The notes under the pieces were generated by a model that saw only the letters and a program-made list of their open reading frames with translations, did not search any database and had not been told where the DNA came from. Positions 17,574 through 24,942 of a stretch of 53,168 bases of DNA are shown here, piece after piece. Position 1 is the stretch's first letter; every line of letters starts with the position of its first letter. A program made the translations under genes and the position numbers. The stretch spans positions 1-53,168 of the forward strand of contig JABITN010000204.1 of assembly GCA_018700525.1 (NCBI GenBank). Direction: 5' to 3'. Origin of the DNA: Opitutales bacterium. GTDB taxonomy: Bacteria > Verrucomicrobiota > Verrucomicrobiia > Opitutales > Opitutaceae.

Positions 17574-17989
17574 AACGAGTTTTGTTTTAAAAATGTTCCC
17601 TATGCCCCAGTTTTACTATCTCAAGGGACACCATCTGAGAGCACTTATCAAGGCGTGTTGGCTCCAAACATAGCCTATCCAAGATTCCCCCACAGGCAGT
17701 ATCAGGGTATTTGGGGAAATCCTCTAAGGGAGCCTAGTGTCCAGCCTCCATTACAGTCAGCTATTGGCTGAACCCTCGCTAAAAAAGGTCAAAAAAACCG
17801 CCAAAAATGAAACTGACGGCTTCGACCACCTCGATTGGAGGCGGATTTTGCTCAGCCCACTCAAACGGCAGGTATCCATCACATGGATGACAACTTTCAA
17901 TATTGTCACGCCACAGGCAGGCCAGGGTATACTTCACGCCCCGAAACACTGAACCCAAAATGAGTCTAAAATCAAACGGGCGGGTTCGA
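17574..17989. other. 416-bp non-coding stretch between the VPDSG-CTERM gene and exbD
   Basis: No credible gene is seen. The left part (17574-17800) is plain sequence. The right part holds the degenerate exbD 3'-end copy described separately. The motif CACAGGCAG followed by CAGGGTAT appears near 17691 and again near 17911, hinting at a third, more decayed copy. A 71-codon plus-strand frame at 17737-17952 is only the antisense of the exbD fragment. Confidence 0.6.
17817..17914 (-). pseudogene. Degenerate duplicate of the exbD 3' end
   Basis: Minus-strand translation reads VTILKVVIHVMDTCRLSGLS followed by KIRLQSRW, against MTTLEVMTDVMDACRLNGLS and KIRIQSR at the end of the adjacent exbD. By hand count the DNA is about 79% identical over about 97 ungapped positions to 17981-18078, offset by 164 bp. 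The stop codon is lost (TAG to TGG). The match continues weakly into the 3' untranslated sequence, so a segment, not only the coding end, was duplicated. Confidence 0.8.
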
Positions 17990-18385
17990 CTACCTCGATT
18001 GAATCCGGATTTTGCTCAGGCCGTTCAATCGGCAGGCATCCATTACATCCGTCATGACTTCCAATGTTGTCATGCCATCGGCCTTGATAAGGACCGGTAC
18101 GTCGTTCGACACGTCGGAGACTTTCGACAGCACAGTCTGAAGCTGCTCGAGAGGGATTGGCTGATTCTCCAAGTAGATCTGACCTTCTTCATCGATTCCG
18201 ATCAGTATCCGTTCAGGAAAGTCATTCTTCCCCGCCGATTCAATACGCGGCAAGGTGAGATTCAAAGTAGTCATTTCCTTGAACTGCATGCTCACCAGGA
18301 AAAAGAATATCAAAATCGTCAATACATCCATCAATGGGATGATATCGATCGTCGCTTTTTTGCGTCTGCGAGCGAGCAAACTCAT
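17990..18385 (-). CDS. exbD: ExbD/TolR-family biopolymer transport protein
   Basis: A 131-residue inner-membrane protein. The cytoplasmic start (MSLLARRRKKATID) precedes a single membrane helix (IIPLMDVLTILIFFFLVSMQ) that carries the conserved Asp used for proton-driven coupling. A periplasmic domain of about 85 residues follows (LPRIESAG to the end). It overlaps the upstream exbB by 4 bp (ATGA), so the two are coupled. Family knowledge: ExbB-ExbD energises TonB or acts in Tol-like systems. No tonB gene adjoins this pair. Its 3' end is duplicated downstream as a decayed fragment. Confidence 0.9.
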   Translation of the reverse strand: MSLLARRRKKATIDIIPLMDVLTILIFFFLVSMQFKEMTTLNLTLPRIESAGKNDFPERILIGIDEEGQIYLENQPIPLEQLQTVLSKVSDVSNDVPVLIKADGMTTLEVMTDVMDACRLNGLSKIRIQSR

Positions 18386-18939
18386 ACGTTCTTAAGACCG
18401 ATTTGCTCCAGCAGGGATTCGAATTGCACCGCATAGGTCTCTACACGGCGCTGCAGATAGCTATTGGCGACCAAACAGGGTATAGCGACGGCTAGACCGA
18501 TCACAGTGGTTGTCAGCGCTAAGGCGATGCCTTGCGTGAACGCCGACGGATCGGGCATACCCGTATCCATCGATACATTTCCGAATACCTTAACCAGTCC
18601 CGTAACCGTCCCGAGCAATCCCAGCAAAGGAGCCGCTCCTATAATAATTTCCAGAAAAACCAATCCGCGCTCCATCCGATTCACCTCGAGCCGCGCATAG
18701 GCTTTAACCGCGCCATCGTCCTGAGCATGCCGTTTCCAGTAGGCGATAACCCGTCCCAAGGCCGAACCTCCTCCCCCATCGCTCGGACTTCCTTCCACGA
18801 TTCCTTCGACGATATGAGCCGGAATGATCGCAGCGCGTCGCAACGCGAACAGACGTTCGAAAATAATGAAGGCTCCTACGATGGAACATACCGCGAGCGG
18901 ATACACGAATATGCCAGCTCCTTTGAGAATATCTAACAT
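18382..18939 (-). CDS. exbB: ExbB/TolQ/MotA-family proton channel protein
   Basis: A 185-residue inner-membrane protein. It has an N-terminal helix (GAGIFVYPLAVCSIVGAFII), a cytoplasmic middle part, and two further helices in IIIGAAPLLGLLGTVTGLVK and FTQGIALALTTTVIGLAVAI. The last two blocks contain the family's conserved Gly/Pro and Thr residues. It pairs with ExbD by a 4-bp overlap to form the proton-motive-force motor. It may power the FecA-like receptor at 9.4 kb, but that is inference because a second ExbB/D/TonB operon lies at 48-50 kb. Confidence 0.92.
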   Translation of the reverse strand: MLDILKGAGIFVYPLAVCSIVGAFIIFERLFALRRAAIIPAHIVEGIVEGSPSDGGGGSALGRVIAYWKRHAQDDGAVKAYARLEVNRMERGLVFLEIIIGAAPLLGLLGTVTGLVKVFGNVSMDTGMPDPSAFTQGIALALTTTVIGLAVAIPCLVANSYLQRRVETYAVQFESLLEQIGLKNV

Positions 18940-19298
18940 GCTTTCAAATAGTGATGAGGGTGATTATTGGAAAACTAACTGACCCATATGAGCGAATCTT
19001 GTTCAAACGCAAGTTTCGCCTCAGATCTATTCGCATGAACCGGGGCTTTCGGTTTCGGGTTTCAGCAGTCTTAGAGACTGATAAGTCAGTCGGAATGACC
19101 ACTACAAATTAAAACCCGATACGGCGATTTCTGAATAGTTCGGTTTGTAGGTCGTCTCGCTGAGGCGACAGCTCAGTCGAAACGGCGGGTTAACGCCCCG
19201 CCCTCCAGTTACTTGCTCAAAGAAAATAGCCTTATTTAACAATCTCTTAAAACTCCTTCAATAGAGCATCCCCGGGGCAAGCCCCGAGGTATTTCAAA

Positions 19299-19385
19299 GG
19301 TAGCGACCGATCTCCGAGCGGTCATTATTGTTGAAGTAGCTGAAGGACTGCGCCGTTCAGTGGCCGCTCGGAGATCGATCCAGCA
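19299..19385. repeat. Dispersed palindromic repeat, copy 4, with extended flanks
   Basis: Left arm starts GGTAGCGACCGATCTCCGAG; right arm TGGCCGCTCGGAGATCGATC begins at 19361. The interior shares CTGAAGGACTGCGCCGTTCA with copy 5. The flanks also match copy 5: ATCCCCGG..CAAGCCCCG..CAAA before the left arm, and AAGAAATTTACCCGGAGGGA against AGGAATTTAACCAAAGGGAA after the right arm. The full unit is about 19265-19427. Confidence 0.85.
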
Positions 19386-19448
19386 ACGAAGTAAGCATCA
19401 AGAAATTTACCCGGAGGGAATAAACCAGTTTTCGTGGGTGTGCCGAAA

Positions 19449-19483
19449 AAAGACGCCCGCCTCTGATCGAGGGGAGCGTCTTT
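19449..19483 (-). terminator. Rho-independent terminator after leuD
   Basis: Minus-strand outer stem AAAGACGC/GCGTCTTT and inner stem CCTC/GAGG are followed by a T-run (TTTTTT). It lies 29 bp beyond the leuD stop codon. Confidence 0.88.
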
Positions 19484-19511
19484 GAAAACCGATTCGCGAT
19501 TCCGAAAAATG

Positions 19512-20114
19512 CTACTTAGCCATATACGGCAATGCCGCGGCTACTTCGGCGACCTTATCCTCAACTTCTCTCAACTCCCCGATCATGTCCCACTTGCCTT
19601 CGCAAAGCGCCGTACGAGCGCTATCGCGAACAACAGCCGTCAAGCTCTGATCACCGAAAAGGATGCGTTCGTTCGCCACGTCAAGGGTCACTTCGATTGA
19701 CGGATCCGCCTCGATCGCAGCCGTAATAACCTGGATATCTTCCTTTGTCGCGCAAAAGCATGGGATCCCCAAAGTCGTGCAGTTTCCGAAGAAAATCTCC
19801 GCATAACTCTCGGCGATCAATCCACGGAATCCGTAACGGTACAGTGCCTGCGGAGCATGCTCGCGAGAGCTGCCGCAACCAAAGTTCTCGCCCGACAGCA
19901 AAATCGTCGCCTTGGCGAAACGCTCGTCATTGAGCGGATGCTCCTTGTCGCTACCGTCCTCGTTCTTGCGAACATCGTAGAACAGGTACTCGCCCAAACC
20001 GGCGAAAGTGACGCATTTCATGAAACGAGCCGGGATAATCCGGTCCGTATCGATTTCGTTGCCAGCCACGTAAACGCCCCGACCTTTAACTTCTGTGATT
20101 TTTTCTAAAGCCAT
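19512..20114 (-). CDS. leuD: 3-isopropylmalate dehydratase small subunit
   Basis: A 200-residue cytosolic protein of the LeuD/aconitase swivel family. Together with LeuC it isomerises 2-isopropylmalate to 3-isopropylmalate in leucine synthesis. The motifs IDTDRIIPARFMK and LSGENFGCGSSREHAPQAL are diagnostic. Length is usual for bacterial LeuD. It starts 18 bp after leuC stops, in the same operon, and ends at a clear terminator. Confidence 0.97.
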   Translation of the reverse strand: MALEKITEVKGRGVYVAGNEIDTDRIIPARFMKCVTFAGLGEYLFYDVRKNEDGSDKEHPLNDERFAKATILLSGENFGCGSSREHAPQALYRYGFRGLIAESYAEIFFGNCTTLGIPCFCATKEDIQVITAAIEADPSIEVTLDVANERILFGDQSLTAVVRDSARTALCEGKWDMIGELREVEDKVAEVAAALPYMAK

Positions 20115-20132
20115 TGTATTAATTTCCTAGGT

Positions 20133-21557
20133 TTAGGCTTCCACCAATTCATTCACTCCGAACACCTCGCGGGCATCGGCTATCTCGCCTTTCACCGCTG
20201 CAGCGGCGACCATGACCGGACTCATCAATACGGTCCGACCGGTAGGGCTGCCTTGGCGGCCCTTGAAGTTACGATTGCTCGAACTCGCGCTGAGCTGATC
20301 GCCGATCAATTTGTCCGGATTCATCGCCAAACACATGGAGCAACCCGCTCCACGCCATTCGAAACCGGCTTCTTCGAAAATCGTGTGCAAGCCCTTTTCG
20401 CGACATATCACATCAACTACTTGAGAACCCGGAACTGCGATCGCCTTAACGCCCTCCGCAACCTTGTGGCCTTTCAGGTACTTCGCCGCTTCCTCGAAAT
20501 CAGACAAACGGCCATTCGTGCAGGAACCGATAAAGCAAACATTCACCTTCACGCCCTTGATCGGAGCGCCAGCTGGCAACTTCATGTACTCAAGCGCTTC
20601 TGCGATTAATGGCTTATCCTTTTCTGCGGTGCCCTCAACAGTCGGCACGTTTTCCACGATCGAAATCGCCTGCTCGGGATTAATTCCCCAAGTGACGGTC
20701 GGAGCGATTGTCGACGCATCGAAATCGACTTCATCATCGAATGCGCAATCCGGATCGCTGGCGAATGCCTTCCAATTTTCAACCGCCTCATCCCATGCGT
20801 CGCCAGTCGGTGAATACGGACGTCCTTTCAAGTACTCGAAAGTCTTCTCGTCTGGATTAACGTAACCTACGCGAGCTCCACCTTCGATGGACATGTTGCA
20901 AACCGTCATGCGCTCTTCCATGGAGAATTCATCGAACACCTCTCCTGCATACTCGTAAGCGTAACCAGTTCCTCCCTTAACGCCTAGCTGGCGAATGATG
21001 TGCAAGATAACATCCTTGGCGTAAACGCCTGGACGAAGCTTACCGGTCACATTGATTCGACGAACTTTCAACTTCGCCAATGCCATCGTCTGCGTGGCCA
21101 GCAAATCGCGGATCTGCGTCGTACCGATTCCTAAAGCGATCGCTCCAAACGCTCCGTGAGTCGACGTATGCGAATCGCCGCAAGCGATCGTCGTTCCCGG
21201 TTGGGTAATCCCTTGCTCAGGCCCCACGACGTGGACGATACCCTGCTTGCCGCTTGGCAAATCGAAGAAGGTAACCCCTGTCTCTTCGCAATTCGTGCGA
21301 AGCTCGCGAATCATCGCATCAGCCAAAGGATCCGCAAACGGCTCCAGGCGCGTGTCCGTCGGAACAATATGATCCACCGTAGCGAATGTTCTGTGGGGAT
21401 AAGCCACTTTCAAATTGAGATCGCGCAACATGCCAAAGGCTTGCGGGCTCGTCACTTCATGAATGAGGTGAGTTCCGATCAACAATTGCGTTTGGCCGTT
21501 CGACAAGGTCTTAACAGCGTGGGCATCCCATACTTTTTCGAATAATGACTTACTCAT
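20133..21557 (-). CDS. leuC: 3-isopropylmalate dehydratase large subunit
   Basis: A 474-residue aconitase-family protein. The [4Fe-4S] ligands are Cys346 ([14 protein letters not shown]), Cys406 and Cys409 ([13 protein letters not shown]). The active-site block [13 protein letters not shown] is also present. It forms the LeuCD heterodimer of the leucine pathway with the next gene. An 89-bp leader separates it from the end of the upstream AraC-type gene on the same strand; that leader holds a strong inverted repeat described separately. No Shine-Dalgarno sequence is clear. leuA and leuB are not in the window. Confidence 0.97.
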   Translation of the reverse strand: MSKSLFEKVWDAHAVKTLSNGQTQLLIGTHLIHEVTSPQAFGMLRDLNLKVAYPHRTFATVDHIVPTDTRLEPFADPLADAMIRELRTNCEETGVTFFDLPSGKQGIVHVVGPEQGITQPGTTIACGDSHTSTHGAFGAIALGIGTTQIRDLLATQTMALAKLKVRRINVTGKLRPGVYAKDVILHIIRQLGVKGGTGYAYEYAGEVFDEFSMEERMTVCNMSIEGGARVGYVNPDEKTFEYLKGRPYSPTGDAWDEAVENWKAFASDPDCAFDDEVDFDASTIAPTVTWGINPEQAISIVENVPTVEGTAEKDKPLIAEALEYMKLPAGAPIKGVKVNVCFIGSCTNGRLSDFEEAAKYLKGHKVAEGVKAIAVPGSQVVDVICREKGLHTIFEEAGFEWRGAGCSMCLAMNPDKLIGDQLSASSSNRNFKGRQGSPTGRTVLMSPVMVAAAAVKGEIADAREVFGVNELVEA

Positions 21558-21568
21558 TTTATCTAAAT

Positions 21569-21627
21569 GATTTCTAATTGAGAAGCATCACGATCTGAAG
21601 CCCCCAGGCCTCACGCAATTAGAAATC
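21569..21627 (-). promoter_or_regulatory. Structured leader of leuC: 12-bp perfect inverted repeat enclosing a second hairpin
   Basis: On the minus strand GATTTCTAATTG (21627-21616) pairs exactly with CAATTAGAAATC (21580-21569) around 35 nt. Inside, TGAGGCC-TGGG-GGCTTCA forms a second 7-bp stem with one G-U pair. The structure ends 11 bp before the leuC ATG. No T-run follows, so a plain terminator for the upstream gene is unlikely. A cis-regulatory RNA for leucine genes, or an operator, are the options (inference). Confidence 0.65.
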
Positions 21628-21646
21628 GAAAAATAAGCCACGCCAG

Positions 21647-22537
21647 CTAAACCAAGAGCGATTCGGAATCTTGCTGCTTTCGATAAGCAGCGGGCGTTAC
21701 CCCCAAGCGTTTTCGAAACTGCCGATTGAATACGCTCAGATTTCGAAAGCCGCTTTCCCGGGCGATTCGAGCAATCGAAATACCCCGCCGCAATCCTAGC
21801 AGCGTCGCCGCATGACGTACCCTAATTACCGCCAAATAATCGCAAAACGTCTGACCGCTTGCCCTACTGAAAAAACGCGAAAACGAGTTCGCTTCCATTT
21901 CAACCAATGCCGCCACATCGCTTCGGGATACAGCTTCCTTAAAATGCCATTCAATATAATGATAAATAGCGCGCAACCGTGCTCGATCCACTCGCTCACG
22001 AACGCTTAAATATTGACCATCATTAACTTGCCAACCATCTAATTGAGCCATGAGGTCGAATAAGGCATGCGTTCGAGCAATTCTCAACATGCCCTTCGAT
22101 CCTAAAATCGTCCTCAAGCGCGCCCGAATTCGATCGAACTCGCGCACGTGAACCATCGCCCCCATTCCCACTCGTTCGAAGAACTCCCGAACCACCGTCG
22201 CCTCTCGAAGGTTCAAAAACTCCTCCGGCAAAGCCTCCCTTGGGAAATGCAATGCGATTAACGATACTCGCCCCCCAGCTCCTCCTTCATTCGAATGAAA
22301 CGCGTGCAATGTGCCTGCTGGGATATAACTCAAAAAACCCGGCCCAAAAACTCCTTCAAGTTCGCCCATCCGCCAACTCCCAGACCCATTCGTCACAAGA
22401 AGGATTTCATGACGATCATGACAGTTTACTGAATCACTAAGAATTTGATTATCAACATCATAAACTGATATGGAAACTTCTTCCCCACTCAAATCTGCAC
22501 GTGTCTGATACATTCTACCCAATACTAATGAATTCAT
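21647..22537 (-). CDS. AraC-family transcriptional regulator with an N-terminal cupin-like domain
   Basis: A 296-residue protein. The N-terminal half looks like the AraC sugar-binding cupin (CHDRHEILLVTNGSGSWRMG; FLSYIPAGTLHAFHSNEG). The C-terminal 100 residues form the double helix-turn-helix, ending in SIARIARESGFRNLSVFNRQ and FRKRLGVTPAAYRKQ. Such proteins usually activate carbohydrate genes. Here it is upstream of leuCD on the same strand, with only 89 bp between. Whether it regulates leuCD or the divergent symporter genes at 22.9 kb is open. Confidence 0.9.
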   Translation of the reverse strand: MNSLVLGRMYQTRADLSGEEVSISVYDVDNQILSDSVNCHDRHEILLVTNGSGSWRMGELEGVFGPGFLSYIPAGTLHAFHSNEGGAGGRVSLIALHFPREALPEEFLNLREATVVREFFERVGMGAMVHVREFDRIRARLRTILGSKGMLRIARTHALFDLMAQLDGWQVNDGQYLSVRERVDRARLRAIYHYIEWHFKEAVSRSDVAALVEMEANSFSRFFSRASGQTFCDYLAVIRVRHAATLLGLRRGISIARIARESGFRNLSVFNRQFRKRLGVTPAAYRKQQDSESLLV

Positions 22538-22958
22538 TGCACTATTTCATATATCCAAAAATTCTGCAATAAATACATCATTAAAATCAACTCAATGTAG
22601 AAAATCGACCAAACCGTAATAAAGTATCCCCGGCCCAAGCCCCGGGACATTCCAAAGGTAGCGACCGATCTTCGAGCGATCATTTTTCTCAAAATATCTG
22701 AACGATTGCAGCGTTCAGTATGGCCGCTTGAAGATCGGCCGCGACCAAAGCCGAAAACGAAACCCTCCGACAGGCTCGGGATCTACGATAAGCTTCGAGG
22801 AATTTAACCAAAGGGAATAAATATTGATCTGGCCATTATTCTCCAGAGCAGAATCAATAAGGGATCCTCGGGGAACGCCCTCGACTTCGCCGCCTGCCGA
22901 AGCGGCAGCGGGGTATTGGAAACCCGTACCGAATAAGACAAACTCCAGGCCTACCCAT
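22538..22958. other. 421-bp divergent intergenic region with repeat copy 5
   Basis: No gene is seen. It holds the promoters for the AraC-type gene (minus) and the symporter operon (plus), palindromic repeat copy 5 with its flanking CCCCGGCCCAAGCCCCGGG-type hairpin (about 22628), and a GC-rich palindromic stretch near 22895 (GCCGCCTGCCGAAGCGGCAG). An upstream frame that extends the small membrane protein back to 22824 runs through repeat-flanking DNA and is not accepted. Confidence 0.6.
22657..22746. repeat. Dispersed palindromic repeat, copy 5, with a compensated stem change
   Basis: Left arm starts GGTAGCGACCGATCTTCGAG; right arm TGGCCGCTTGAAGATCGGCC begins at 22721. Against the other copies the left arm has C to T and the right arm has the matching G to A, keeping a stem pair. 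A further C to T in the right arm leaves a G-U pair. The interior CTGAACGATTGCAGCGTTCA is again a hairpin. Flanks match copy 4. Confidence 0.88.
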
Positions 22959-23201
22959 ATGATCGAAGAACAGCAGCCACCCCCATACCCAAAGCTTAAA
23001 TGGATACTCAGCGCTATTTTTCTCTTTGCATTGATAATGGGACCGGGGCCGGGGCTTTATTTGATCAATGATTTCGCGGCTGCTGGAGGAACGCTCGCCG
23101 GCGTTCCAGCTCTCTACGCTTGGGCCGTATTCTGGTTCGTCGTAGAGGCCGGAGTGGTAATCACCGCGTATCGAACAATCTGGAGGGACCTTTTAGAATG
23201 A
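22959..23201 (+). CDS. Small two-helix membrane protein, putative partner of the symporter (DUF3311-like)
   Basis: The ATG at 22959 gives 80 residues, starting MIEEQQPPPYPKLKWILS. Two membrane helices are visible: ILSAIFLFALIMGPGPGLYL and LYAWAVFWFVVEAGVVITAY. Its stop overlaps the symporter ATG by 4 bp (ATGA), so the pair is translationally coupled. Small two-helix proteins (DUF3311, YhdT and similar) commonly precede sodium:solute symporters; the DUF3311 likeness is from memory. A role as an accessory or assembly subunit is inference. Confidence 0.75.
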   Translation: MIEEQQPPPYPKLKWILSAIFLFALIMGPGPGLYLINDFAAAGGTLAGVPALYAWAVFWFVVEAGVVITAYRTIWRDLLE

Positions 23202-24886
23202 GTTCCTTCGACCTCCTCGCAGCCCTCGACATGGGGATCACTCCGCATGTCGTTCTCACACTCTACATGGTCATGCTGCTGGCCTTCGGAATAATCGGCT
23301 ACCTCAAGAGCAAAACCTCGGAGGAAGACTATTACCTGGCCGGCCGAGAACAAGGAGTGCTAGTGACCTCCTTAACCATAATGGCTACGATGTTCTCAAG
23401 CGCCGCGATGCTTGGGATCCCTGGACTCATATATAAAGATGGCGTCTCTTTCTTGTTTTTCACTCTCAACCTCCCCCTTTCTGGAGCAGCCATCTATATT
23501 TTGGGCTCGCGCATCTGGCGGATTGGTCGCACCCGCGGATACATTACGCCCGCCGATTTAGTGACCGACTGCTACGGCAATTCCGGCTTGCTTCGTTCGC
23601 TTATCGCTCTGGTCGGCTTTCTCTACGTGATCCCTTATATCGTGATGCAAATTAAGGCGGGCGGCTATCTGGCCCAACGCATGTTTCCCGATACGGAAAG
23701 CATAATCTTCCTCGGACAAGAGATTGGCATTTTCGAAATGGGAACCATCGCCCTCTCCATACTAACGATGCTCTACGTTCTTATTGGAGGAATGAGGTCC
23801 GTTGCCTGGACCGACGTCGTTCAGGGTATCCTGCTCCTCTCCGGCATGCTGGTAGCGGGAACGGCAACGGTCATGGCCATGGGAGGTCCGAGCTCCTTCT
23901 TCGATCAAGTCGCGGCACTCCCCTCCGCAGCCCTATCCGTGCCGGGACCCTCAGGAATTTGGTCACCGTGGAAATTGATGACCCTATGCATATTCGCATC
24001 CCTATCCACTATGATCCAGCCGGGTCAATGGATGCGTTACTACGCGGCGAGTTCCCCCAAGACCTTGAAGCGAAGCGCGATTATTTTTTCGACGCTGCTT
24101 CCCTCTTGCTTCCTTTTCGGTGTCATGTTGGTCGGACTAGGAGCCCGCGTCTTGTATCCGCCTAGCGTTGAGAACGGCGCGTTAATGCCTCACCCGGCAA
24201 TCGGTTCTCAAGCGGGTGGATTCGATCAAGTGGTCGTAGCCATGCTGCAAGAACACGTGCCATTACTGTTAGGTCCGACCTTAGGTGTTGTATTTGTTTC
24301 CTTAATACTCGTCGCAATCATGGCCGCCTCGATGAGCACTGCCGACAGCAATCTACACGCGCTCAGCGCCGTATTGACCCGCGATGTCTACGATCGATTT
24401 GTTCGACCAAGGGCAGGAGAACGAGAACGCGCTTGGTTCGGTCGGGGCGTGATCGTAGTCGCTACGCTACTAGCTCTTTGGCTCGTAAACCTCGGCGAAC
24501 AAGATCCTAATTTTAAACCGATCGCCTTAATCGCCCAACTCATGTTCGTGGCCATGGCATTCTCTTGTCAGCTATTGCCTCTGGCCCTGGATGCGCTCTT
24601 TTTTAGAAGAGGTTCCCAAACCGGAGCGATCTGCGGAATAACGAGCGGCATTCTCTTTGTCTTCCTCTTCACCCCATTTCCCCAACTAATATTGAGCGAT
24701 GGATTAACTGCATCCGTAAAGGGATTGACCGGAACCTTAAGCGGTCTATTCGACATCGGATTCTCTGGCTTCGTCGTCAATACAGCCGTCTTCGCTATCG
24801 TCAGCCGATTCACGCCCCCCCCCTCCAAGGAGCGACTCGAATCATTCGAGAGAGATTTGAATACCAATCCCCATACAATAAAGTAA
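23198..24886 (+). CDS. Sodium:solute symporter (SSS family)
   Basis: The ATG at 23198, overlapping the upstream stop, gives 562 residues. About 13 membrane helices are expected; hydrophobic segments alternate throughout. Family marks include YYLAGREQGVLVTSLTIMAT near residue 45, LYVLIGGMRSVAWTDVVQGI and MAASMSTADSNLHALSAVLT. The protein belongs to the PanF/PutP-like superfamily and couples sodium entry to uptake of an organic solute. The substrate cannot be read from sequence. It is the second gene of a two-gene operon and converges on cysK. Confidence 0.93.
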   Translation: MSSFDLLAALDMGITPHVVLTLYMVMLLAFGIIGYLKSKTSEEDYYLAGREQGVLVTSLTIMATMFSSAAMLGIPGLIYKDGVSFLFFTLNLPLSGAAIYILGSRIWRIGRTRGYITPADLVTDCYGNSGLLRSLIALVGFLYVIPYIVMQIKAGGYLAQRMFPDTESIIFLGQEIGIFEMGTIALSILTMLYVLIGGMRSVAWTDVVQGILLLSGMLVAGTATVMAMGGPSSFFDQVAALPSAALSVPGPSGIWSPWKLMTLCIFASLSTMIQPGQWMRYYAASSPKTLKRSAIIFSTLLPSCFLFGVMLVGLGARVLYPPSVENGALMPHPAIGSQAGGFDQVVVAMLQEHVPLLLGPTLGVVFVSLILVAIMAASMSTADSNLHALSAVLTRDVYDRFVRPRAGERERAWFGRGVIVVATLLALWLVNLGEQDPNFKPIALIAQLMFVAMAFSCQLLPLALDALFFRRGSQTGAICGITSGILFVFLFTPFPQLILSDGLTASVKGLTGTLSGLFDIGFSGFVVNTAVFAIVSRFTPPPSKERLESFERDLNTNPHTIK

Positions 24887-24890
24887 AACC

Positions 24891-24918
24891 GTAGAGGCAG
24901 GAAATTCCCTACCTCTAC
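24891..24918. terminator. Putative bidirectional terminator between the symporter gene and cysK
   Basis: GTAGAGGCAGG (24891-24901) and CCTACCTCTAC (24908-24918) form an 11-bp stem with one mismatch and a 6-nt loop, between two convergent genes. T-runs are poor, so confidence is moderate. Confidence 0.6.
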
Positions 24919-24942
24919 AATTAGAGATTAAACGATCAGCCC

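Larger units (their letters stand above)
18940..19511. other. 572-bp intergenic stretch with repeats, no gene
   Basis: No credible coding frame is seen. It contains GTCGTCTCGCTGAGGCGAC at about 19153 and GGCGGGTTAACGCCCCGCC at about 19182, both self-complementary and GC-rich. Next come a CCCCGGGGCAAGCCCCG hairpin at about 19270, palindromic repeat copy 4, and the leuD terminator. It looks like a collection of repeat units between exbB and leuD. Confidence 0.6.

Noticed and set aside
17737-17952. 71-codon plus-strand frame between the VPDSG-CTERM gene and exbD
   Set aside because: It is the antisense of the decayed exbD fragment and shows no protein family pattern.
22824-22958. N-terminal extension of the small symporter partner
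   Set aside because: The added 45 residues are translated from repeat-flanking intergenic DNA, and the ATG at 22959 gives a normal two-helix protein.
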